Shown in pieces: positions 1 to 5,871 of a stretch of DNA of 12,201 nt. The notes under the pieces are model-generated. The model was not told where the DNA came from and did not search any database. It was given only the letters and a program-made list of their open reading frames with translations. The translations under genes and the position numbers were made by a program. The stretch comes from Deltaproteobacteria bacterium. GTDB taxonomy: Bacteria; Desulfobacterota; Syntrophobacteria; B119-G9. The stretch covers positions 1 to 12,201 of the forward strand of contig QMLL01000018.1 of the NCBI GenBank assembly GCA_003646715.1. Reading direction: 5' to 3'. Within the stretch, counting starts at the first letter, position 1. The number at the start of each line of letters is the position of its first letter.

Positions 1-693
1 GAGGGTGAAGGTGAAGTTACTGCCGGCGACATCATTGCTGATTCATATGTGGAAGTTATAAATCCTGAACATCACATAGCGACTCTGTCACCAGACGGAA
101 AGCTTGTAATGGAAATGAACGTGAAGATGGGCAAGGGGTATGTGCCTGCGGAGAGGAATGTTGATAAGAACATGCCGGTAGGTACAATCCCCATGGATGC
201 GATTTTTTCTCCGATAAAGAAAGTAAGCTACGTGGTGACCCAGGCAAGAGTCGGGCAGGTAACTGATTACGATAAGCTGACCATGGAAATCTGGACCGAT
301 GGTTCGGTGCTCCCCGAAGATGCGCTTGCATATGCTGCTAAAATTCTTAAAGAGCAACTGAACGTGTTTATCAATTTTGACGAAGAGCCGGAGATTGAAG
401 AAGAAGAAAAAGAAGAAAAGAAAGAGCCCGAACTCAACGAGAATCTTTTCCGCAGTGTGGATGAACTGGAGTTATCGGTTCGATCGTCCAACTGTTTGAA
501 AAATGCGGACATCCGCTACATTGGTGAACTGGTCCAGAAGACTGAAGCGGAAATGCTCAAAACCAAGAATTTCGGCCGAAAATCTCTGAATGAGATCAAG
601 GAAATACTAGCTGAAATGGGTCTTTCGCTTGGTATGAAACTTGAGAACTTCCCATCACGAGAGGAACTTGAAGCTAGAAAGGAAAAAGAGTAA
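1..693 (+). CDS. rpoA: DNA-directed RNA polymerase alpha subunit, C-terminal part (5' end outside window)
   Basis: The reading frame is open from the first base, so the gene begins upstream of the window. The protein is the RNA polymerase alpha subunit, which dimerises to nucleate core assembly and contacts promoter UP elements and activators. The visible N-terminal-domain part carries the typical series NPEHHIATL, KGYVPAERN, a VQ/VVTQARVGQVTDYDKL-like strand and the LAYAAKIL helix. An acidic linker rich in Glu and Lys follows. The C-terminal domain shows VRSSNCLK, containing the Arg equivalent to E. coli R265 that binds the DNA minor groove, then KNFGRKSLNEIKE and GLSLGMKLE. The stop codon is directly followed by the rplQ start (TAAATG), the usual rpoA-rplQ arrangement at the end of the ribosomal-protein operon. 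Family assignment is certain; only the start is missing. Confidence 0.98.
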   Translation, partial: EGEGEVTAGDIIADSYVEVINPEHHIATLSPDGKLVMEMNVKMGKGYVPAERNVDKNMPVGTIPMDAIFSPIKKVSYVVTQARVGQVTDYDKLTMEIWTDGSVLPEDALAYAAKILKEQLNVFINFDEEPEIEEEEKEEKKEPELNENLFRSVDELELSVRSSNCLKNADIRYIGELVQKTEAEMLKTKNFGRKSLNEIKEILAEMGLSLGMKLENFPSREELEARKEKE

Positions 694-1323
694 ATGAGAC
701 ACCGCAAAGCAGGTAGAAAACTTAGCAGAACAAGTAGTCACAGGCTAGCGATGTTCCGAAACCTGGTAACTTCGGTGCTTGAACACGAACGGGTGATGAC
801 GACCGATGCCAAGGCGAAGGAAATCCGCCGCTGGGTAGATTGGATGATTACTCTTGGAAAGAAGGGGGATCTCGCTGCAAGACGGCAGGCTTTAAAGGTA
901 ATAAGAGACAAGAGCATAGTGCACAAGTTGTTTGCCGAATTGGCTCCCAGGTATCAGAATGTGAGTGGCGGATATTCAAGAGTCATAAAAATCGGTTATC
1001 GCAGGGGCGATGGTGCTCCCATGAGCATGATTGAACTGGTGGATTTCACCGGGGTTGAAAAGAGACGCCCCAAGAAAAAGAAGAAGAAGGAAAAGATCAA
1101 GGCCGAGGCACCTCAGGTTGAACAGGAAGTTGCTGAAAAGGTTGAGGAGAAGGTTGAAGAGGGCGAGCAGGTAGCGGAAGCGGAAGAGACTGGCGGCGAA
1201 GAAGCAAAAGAAGCGGAAGCTGAAAGTGCTGCGCCCGAGGATGAGGTTTCCGAGACAGAATCAATTGATGAGAGTGCGCTCGCTGATGAACCGGCCGGTG
1301 GTGAAGAGAAGGAAGATAAGTAA
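694..1323 (+). CDS. rplQ: 50S ribosomal protein L17 with long acidic C-terminal extension
   Basis: This is ribosomal protein L17, a large-subunit protein near the exit tunnel. The core, residues 1 to about 120, starts MRHRKAGRKLSR and includes the conserved HRLAMFRNL, LGKKGDLAARRQAL and GGYSRVIKIGYRRGDGAPM segments, ending ELVDF. L17 proteins are usually about 115-130 residues, but this one has 209. A lysine run at about 126-134 is followed by a low-complexity tail to the end, made almost entirely of Glu, Ala, Val, Lys, Asp and Ser. The ATG abuts the rpoA stop codon, with AAAGGA in the end of rpoA as ribosome binding site, so translation is probably coupled. A strong palindromic terminator follows 39 bases after the stop. 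The function of the tail is unknown; it is most likely disordered. Confidence 0.97.
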   Translation: MRHRKAGRKLSRTSSHRLAMFRNLVTSVLEHERVMTTDAKAKEIRRWVDWMITLGKKGDLAARRQALKVIRDKSIVHKLFAELAPRYQNVSGGYSRVIKIGYRRGDGAPMSMIELVDFTGVEKRRPKKKKKKEKIKAEAPQVEQEVAEKVEEKVEEGEQVAEAEETGGEEAKEAEAESAAPEDEVSETESIDESALADEPAGGEEKEDK

Positions 1324-1362
1324 AGCTAAATCTTCTTATTTAGTGTTTGACAAAAGAATTGA

Positions 1363-1400
1363 AAATGAAAAGGGAGGGTTTAAACCCTCCCTTTTCATTT
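1363..1400. terminator. Bidirectional intrinsic terminator (38-bp perfect palindrome)
   Basis: The left arm AAATGAAAAGGGAGGGTTT is followed immediately by its exact reverse complement. The GC-rich centre (GGGAGGG/CCCTCCC) can fold around TTTAAA and is followed by TTTT on either strand. It lies between rplQ (plus) and the convergent small Cys-cluster gene (minus), whose stop codon overlaps the right arm. It can terminate both transcripts. Confidence 0.9.
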
Positions 1401-1605
1401 ACATTTCCTGATCAGTTTTTACATTGAACTCACAGAACTTACATGTGAAGCCTGGCCACATGCTCTTAGCAGCGAGGTTCAGACACTCGTCGTAATGCGG
1501 ACAGACGAAATTTCTCCACCCTTTTCCTTCCTTCACCATGACCGGATTGGGTGTAGGTTTTTCGCTTTTAGCTTCCGTAGTTTCGGGCTTCAGGCAAGGT
1601 TCCAT
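1399..1605 (-). CDS. Small Cys-cluster (CX5C-X13-CX2C) conserved hypothetical protein
   Basis: A 68-residue protein of unknown function. The first about 30 residues are polar and rich in Pro, Lys and Glu, probably disordered. The second half holds four cysteines, C35-X5-C41 and C55-X2-C58, in the context FVCPHYDEC and FTCKFCEF, with aromatic residues between them. This looks like a single small zinc-binding or iron-sulfur module. An additional Cys4 lies outside the pattern. The start is well supported: AGGAGGG lies at 1614-1620, nine bases before the ATG. The gene is monocistronic as far as can be seen and ends inside the shared terminator. From memory, similar short C-x5-C...C-x2-C proteins recur in Desulfobacterota, but I cannot assign a named family. 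No enzymatic function should be assumed. Confidence 0.8.
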   Translation of the reverse strand: MEPCLKPETTEAKSEKPTPNPVMVKEGKGWRNFVCPHYDECLNLAAKSMWPGFTCKFCEFNVKTDQEM

Positions 1606-1926
1606 AGGCTCTTCCCTCCTTTGTTATTGATTGCGCAAAAGCGTGGTGGTATCATTCATTAAACATCGGGATAATGACCATGACGTATACCTAGGAACAA
1701 CTTTTTGCGGTCCTGGAAGATTTATCATAAGCCTCTGCGGATACCACTGGTAGGTTAATCTTTTAATTAGTAGCACAACCAGCAAAAAAAGTAAATATTT
1801 TTTACCCACAATCCGCAGTAGCTAGGCTTTGTACAGCTATGTTGTGTCTCCAAGTTAATTACTGATGTCTAAAAATCAAGGGGCTTACTTCAAAAATTTT
1901 TTACCACATCAGCAGGATACTCCTTC
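1606..1926. other. Intergenic stretch between the divergent Cys-cluster gene and dciA
   Basis: About 320 AT-rich bases separate two divergently read genes, so both promoters should lie here, but I found no convincing -35/-10 pair. The only content is a weak minus-strand frame (1624-1809, GTG start) of 61 codons. It starts with MGKKYLLFLLVVLLIKRL, which resembles a signal anchor, but lacks a good ribosome binding site. It would sit directly upstream of the Cys-cluster gene. I do not annotate it as a gene. Confidence 0.5.
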
Positions 1927-2391
1927 ATGGATGAAGACTTTGTACTAGTTGGTGACGTTATTAAAAAGATTCTCGAAGAGAAGCAACTCTTCCCCAGAAC
2001 CCTTTACGGTGCCTGGGAGGAAATAGTAGGGGAGGAAACAGCAAAGTACAGCCAGCCAAGACGTTTAGTAAAGAATGTTCTCTATGTAGTTGTTACGGAT
2101 CCTGTTTGGAAACACCATCTGGAATTGAACAAATCCGAGATACTTGAAAAACTAAATCAATTCAGGCCTGAGAAACCAATAGAAAATATTCGCTTTCGCA
2201 TAGGTGAGATCAAAACCGATGTTCGTCGTTTTGAAAAGCCCAAGGGGCGAAAGAAACGGCGTAGCGGTTACAGGGTAAAAAGGAAGGTTTCCGTGAGAAA
2301 GCTAACCACCGAGGATAAAGAGGTATTGAAAAAGATATCGGACGTAGAACTGCGTAAGATTTGCAGATCTCTCCTCAAGCGGGTTCGTTAA
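1927..2391 (+). CDS. dciA: DUF721 / DciA-family protein, probable replicative helicase loader
   Basis: A 154-residue basic protein with a DUF721 (DciA) domain over about residues 5-100. The recognisable signatures are YGAWEEIVGEETAKYSQP, followed by a strand LYVVVTDPVWKHHLELNK, then ILEKLNQF and IENIRFRIG. DciA is the ancestral bacterial factor that helps load or operate the DnaB replicative helicase in lineages lacking DnaC or DnaI; that role is established for characterised members and inferred here. The C-terminal part (about 105-154) is strongly basic, with KGRKKRRSGYRVKRK, and may bind DNA. The ATG at 1927 has an AGGA about 10 bases upstream. The stop overlaps the stop of the convergent uvrC by four bases. 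Confidence is high for the family, moderate for the role. Confidence 0.85.
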   Translation: MDEDFVLVGDVIKKILEEKQLFPRTLYGAWEEIVGEETAKYSQPRRLVKNVLYVVVTDPVWKHHLELNKSEILEKLNQFRPEKPIENIRFRIGEIKTDVRRFEKPKGRKKRRSGYRVKRKVSVRKLTTEDKEVLKKISDVELRKICRSLLKRVR

Positions 2392-4253
2392 CTCTCGTCA
2401 GTTCTGATGTTCTGGAAGTATTCATGTATATTTTCTGCCACGTTTCTAGGCAAATTCTTAACTTTTAAAAGGTCGTCAAGGGATGCGTTTGCTATTTTTG
2501 AAATGCTCCCGAAATGTTTGAGCAGTTCGTTTTTCCTTTTCTCACCAACCCCGGGGATCTCATCGAGGATTGATGCTGTCAATTGCTTTCTGAATTTCTT
2601 TTGCTGGTATGAGATGGCAAACCTGTGAGCTTCATCTCGGAGTTGTTGTACAAACAGGAGCAAACCCGGGGCAGAAACAAAAGAAATCGGATTTTTCCGA
2701 TTTGGCAGGTAAATTCGGTCTCGGGTTTTTCCAGGATCCCTTGTCAGCCAATGGTCAGGCCCCTTTGCAATGCTTATAACGGGCAGCTCCGGGTATCTTG
2801 ATCTTTTTAAAACTTTCACTGCTGTGTTCAGTTGGGCTTTCCCACCGTCTATAATCAGGAGGTCCAGCATCTTGGCGTCTTCCCGGTGGTGTGCGAGGAA
2901 TCGTTCCAGGAGTTCTGCTATCATGGCCGGATCATTTGCTGGTTTGTCAGACATCATGCGGAATCGCTTGTACTTCTCTTTAAAAGGAACACCTTCGCGG
3001 AAGACAACCAGAGACCCAACGGTATGTTTCCCGTGGAAATGGGATATGTCCACACAGGCTATGTGAGCTGGTGGTGATTTTAGGTTCAGAATTTTTTGAA
3101 GCTGTTTTTTAATTTCCTCGTGGTTTATTTCCTCGGATTTTCTCATCTGGAAATGTTTGCGAGCATTATCCAGTCCCAGGTTCAGGAGTTGCCTCCCTTC
3201 CCCTTTCATCGGTTTTCTTATTACTACCTTGCGCCCCTTTTTTTCAGACAACCATTCGGTCAGATACTCAATACTGTCAGGCAAAACGGAAAGTAGAATT
3301 TCGTCAGGAATAAACTTATTTTCCTGGTAGTATTGAGTTATGAAAGTTTCTATTATTTCGCTACTGGTTAACCACGTATTGGAGAAAAAGTAGTCTCTTG
3401 AATCCAGCAGTGCTCCTTGCCTGACGAACAGGATCTCAACCAGCCAGCTTTCATTTTCTCCGTAAAGGCAGATGATGTCTCTATCGATGAAGCGTGTTGA
3501 AACAATTCGCTGTGTCTGTAGCGTCTTCTGGACATCAGTCAACCGATCCCGATAGACTGCAGCTCTTTCGAAATCAAGCTGTTCTGCTGCTTCTTTCATC
3601 TTTTGCTCAAGCTGGTTTTGAAGTAAGTCTGTTCTTCCTTGCAAAAACAGAATGACCTCCTGAACTATTTTGTTGTATTCATCTTCCTGTACCTGTCCGG
3701 CACATGGACCCAGGCATCGCCCGATCTGGAAATTAAGACACGGGCGACTTCTTTGCTGGAGCTTCCTGGTTTTGCATTGTCTCAGTGGAAACATTCTCTT
3801 GACCGTACGCAGAGTATGCCTTACAGCCTTGACTGATGGAAAAGGACCGAAGTAAATAGCTCCGTCGTTCTTTATTTTTCTGACGATTTCCAGTCTGGGG
3901 AAAGGCTGCGATGTGTCGATCCGGACGCACGGGTAATTTTTGTCATCTGTAAGGATTACGTTGTACTTGGGACGAAACTTCTTAATAAGATTCGATTCCA
4001 GAAGCAATGCTTCTTTTTCACTTGCCGTAACGATAAAGTCTACATTATTAACCCGTTCCAGCATTTTGGCGGTTTTGGTGTCTGCTAATTGTCTGCGGGT
4101 ATAACTTGAAACTCTTTTCCTGAGATTCTTTGCTTTTCCTACGTATAGAACGTCGCCATTTCTATCCTTAAAAATGTAGACACCGGGGCTGTCCGGAAAG
4201 TCATTCAATCTTTGTTTCCATTCGGGTATGTTTTTTGGCTCTTTTTCTTCCAT
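2388..4253 (-). CDS. uvrC: Excinuclease ABC subunit C
   Basis: This is the endonuclease of nucleotide excision repair, which makes both incisions around a lesion handed over by UvrA and UvrB. At 621 residues it is the usual length (E. coli about 610). Domains in order: GIY-YIG nuclease for the 3' cut (GVYIF at 24-28, YVGKAKNLRKR at 37-47); four cysteines C160, C172, C180 and C184, spaced exactly like the iron-sulfur cysteines of E. coli UvrC; a UVR motif for UvrB contact (about 217-245, LDFERAAVYRDRL); an RNase H-like domain for the 5' cut with D402 (VDIS), D469 (IDGG) and H543 (DEAH); and two helix-hairpin-helix motifs (IPGVGEKRK near 566-574, KNLPRNVAENI near 599-609). The ATG has no clear ribosome binding site and lies 10 bases beyond the U-tract of the upstream operon's terminator. 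Confidence 0.97.
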   Translation of the reverse strand: MEEKEPKNIPEWKQRLNDFPDSPGVYIFKDRNGDVLYVGKAKNLRKRVSSYTRRQLADTKTAKMLERVNNVDFIVTASEKEALLLESNLIKKFRPKYNVILTDDKNYPCVRIDTSQPFPRLEIVRKIKNDGAIYFGPFPSVKAVRHTLRTVKRMFPLRQCKTRKLQQRSRPCLNFQIGRCLGPCAGQVQEDEYNKIVQEVILFLQGRTDLLQNQLEQKMKEAAEQLDFERAAVYRDRLTDVQKTLQTQRIVSTRFIDRDIICLYGENESWLVEILFVRQGALLDSRDYFFSNTWLTSSEIIETFITQYYQENKFIPDEILLSVLPDSIEYLTEWLSEKKGRKVVIRKPMKGEGRQLLNLGLDNARKHFQMRKSEEINHEEIKKQLQKILNLKSPPAHIACVDISHFHGKHTVGSLVVFREGVPFKEKYKRFRMMSDKPANDPAMIAELLERFLAHHREDAKMLDLLIIDGGKAQLNTAVKVLKRSRYPELPVISIAKGPDHWLTRDPGKTRDRIYLPNRKNPISFVSAPGLLLFVQQLRDEAHRFAISYQQKKFRKQLTASILDEIPGVGEKRKNELLKHFGSISKIANASLDDLLKVKNLPRNVAENIHEYFQNIRTDES

Positions 4254-4263
4254 GTGCGTGACT

Positions 4264-4298
4264 GAAAATTAAAAAGCCTCTCATCAAAACGAGAGGCT
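4264..4298 (-). terminator. Intrinsic terminator of the acyl-CoA mutase operon
   Basis: On the minus strand the stem AGCCTCTC, loop GTTTTGAT and stem GAGAGGCT are followed by TTTTTAATTTTC. It lies 67 bases downstream of the meaB stop and ends transcription of the mutase operon. The U-tract runs to within about 10 bases of the uvrC start codon. Confidence 0.88.
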
Positions 4299-4365
4299 CT
4301 GCTTGTTTTCAGATGACGGATGGCTGAAATTTAATTTCTTGCCACCATGAGCTTTCATACATGGT

Positions 4366-5337
4366 TCATTTGCTGTCGCCAAGTTCTCTTTCTACAAGCT
4401 TGTTTGCGAGGGTGTACGGGTCAACGTCACGATGGACGATTTTCGCTACCAGTTCATCAAGATCCTCGCCTCTTTCCCTGGCTCTCTTTAGAACAGTATT
4501 GAATAACTGGTCACGAAGTATCCCCACAAAGTGAAGCTTAGCCCTGTCAAAAAGGACCCGTTCCAGTTTTGTTTTCTTATTATCGAACAGGTACTTCTTG
4601 TGTTTCATTATTGCTTCATAGAGCTCATCGATACCCTTGTTCTTGCTGGCAACTGTTTCAATAATTGGAGGTTCCCAGGGGGGGCCTTCCGTTTTGTGGC
4701 GACGAAGTCCCAGTTCCACGAGATTTCTAAGTTCTCTAATTGTCTTTCGAGAACCTTCTCTGTCTGATTTGTTGACCACAAATATGTCTCCGATTTCCAT
4801 GATTCCGGCTTTTATGGCCTGAACTTCGTCCCCCATTCCCGGCACAGTAACAAGCACGGTAGTATGAGCCGTATGAGCAATTTCGATCTCATCCTGTCCC
4901 ACACCCACGGTTTCCACAATTATGATATCTTTTCCCATCGCGTCCAGGACGTCTATCATGTCATGGGTCGATCTGGTGAGACCTCCGAAATGGCCGCGTG
5001 TTGCGAGACTTCTGATAAATACGCCGGAATCCAAAAAATGCCGCTGCATGCGTATCCTATCCCCAAGAATGGCGCCACCTGTAAAGGGGCTTGTGGGATC
5101 GATGGCGAGAATACCCACGGTTTTGCCTACCGCTCGAAGTTTGTCCACCAGACGATCAACAAGGGTACTTTTTCCTACGCCTGGGGAGCCTGTAAATCCA
5201 ATTACGTAAGCTTTCCCTGTGTACGGGTAGAGTTCCTTCAAAACTTCCTTGGCTGAGGGAATCTCGTCGTCGATATCCCGCATCAATCTCGCGACAGCTC
5301 TAATATCTCCGTCTAAAATCTTCTGTACGATCTCCAT
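4366..5337 (-). CDS. meaB: MeaB/ArgK-family GTPase, G-protein chaperone of B12-dependent acyl-CoA mutase
   Basis: A 323-residue SIMIBI-class GTPase of the MeaB/ArgK family, the usual length. In characterised members it gates delivery of adenosylcobalamin to the partner mutase and helps eject inactivated cofactor. Visible motifs: P-loop GSPGVGKS (50-57), the family signature IDPTSPFTGGAILGDR (79-94) with a probable Mg2+-binding Asp, RSLATRGHFGG (109-119) with the switch region, ETVGVGQ (142-148), and the guanine-specificity motif NKSD (189-192). The C-terminal helices probably mediate dimerisation. The gene lies 79 bases after the B12-binding subunit and is last in the operon, followed by an intrinsic terminator. 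The ATG is preceded by AAAGG about 10 bases upstream. Older annotation as arginine/ornithine transport ATPase (ArgK) is misleading. Confidence 0.95.
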   Translation of the reverse strand: MEIVQKILDGDIRAVARLMRDIDDEIPSAKEVLKELYPYTGKAYVIGFTGSPGVGKSTLVDRLVDKLRAVGKTVGILAIDPTSPFTGGAILGDRIRMQRHFLDSGVFIRSLATRGHFGGLTRSTHDMIDVLDAMGKDIIIVETVGVGQDEIEIAHTAHTTVLVTVPGMGDEVQAIKAGIMEIGDIFVVNKSDREGSRKTIRELRNLVELGLRRHKTEGPPWEPPIIETVASKNKGIDELYEAIMKHKKYLFDNKKTKLERVLFDRAKLHFVGILRDQLFNTVLKRARERGEDLDELVAKIVHRDVDPYTLANKLVERELGDSK

Positions 5338-5416
5338 TTAAAAATGCCTTTCTTTTGGTGCACTCACATTAAAGAACTCTGGCATCGACTAATCTATGTA
5401 TCCTGTCACAGATACC

Positions 5417-5839
5417 TCACGCTGCCTCTGCGGCACCGCGGGGTTTTACATTAGTTTTAACCCATTGAATAATATCTTCAAGTAATGTCCCCGGTTCGAA
5501 AATCTCCTTTATGCCAATTTCCTTTAATTTGGGTATATCTTCCGTGGGGAATATGCCTCCACCAATCACCACAATATCCTCTGCATTGTGTTCCTTGAGC
5601 AATTCCATTATCCGTGGGAATGAGTACATGTGAGCCCCGGAAAGGATACTCAGTCCTATGAGGTCCACGTCCTCCTGAAGGGCTGTGCTCACTATCTGTT
5701 CAGGAGTCTGGTGACATCCCGTGTAAATTACTTCAAATCCAGCATCTCTAAAAGCTCGAGCTATAACCCTGGCGCCCCGATCATGTCCGTCGAGTCCGGG
5801 CTTGGCTATCAAGACTCTAAGTTTTCTATCAGAACCCAT
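5417..5839 (-). CDS. icmB: Stand-alone cobalamin-binding small subunit of acyl-CoA mutase (methylmalonyl-/isobutyryl-CoA mutase family)
   Basis: A 140-residue single-domain Rossmann-like B12-binding protein. It carries the base-off/His-on signature DGHDRG (D17, H19, G22), in which H19 would replace dimethylbenzimidazole as lower cobalt ligand. The further cobalamin contacts GLSILSG (62-68) and VIGGGIFP (91-98) are present. The large subunit just upstream lacks this domain, so the two form one enzyme. The length fits the small subunit of two-component isobutyryl-CoA mutase (IcmB, about 136 residues) as well as split methylmalonyl-CoA mutases. The ribosome binding site AGAGGAG lies eight bases before the ATG, and 32 bases separate it from the large-subunit stop. 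The family is certain. The symbol icmB follows the partner's active-site residues; an automated pipeline would say mcmB or mcmA2. Confidence 0.9.
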   Translation of the reverse strand: MGSDRKLRVLIAKPGLDGHDRGARVIARAFRDAGFEVIYTGCHQTPEQIVSTALQEDVDLIGLSILSGAHMYSFPRIMELLKEHNAEDIVVIGGGIFPTEDIPKLKEIGIKEIFEPGTLLEDIIQWVKTNVKPRGAAEAA

Positions 5840-5871
5840 AACAGAATCTCCTCTTTCCTGTTCAACTTAGG

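Noticed and set aside
2388..4253. Several plus-strand frames of 60-100 codons inside uvrC
   Set aside because: They are antisense shadows of a clear uvrC gene without ribosome binding sites or recognisable motifs.
4864..5256. 130-codon plus-strand frame opposite meaB
   Set aside because: Antisense shadow of a highly conserved GTPase gene; the peptide has no recognisable domain.
4366..5337. ArgK, arginine/ornithine transport ATPase
   Set aside because: The sequence is the MeaB type and lies in a B12 mutase operon; the transport name is a legacy error.
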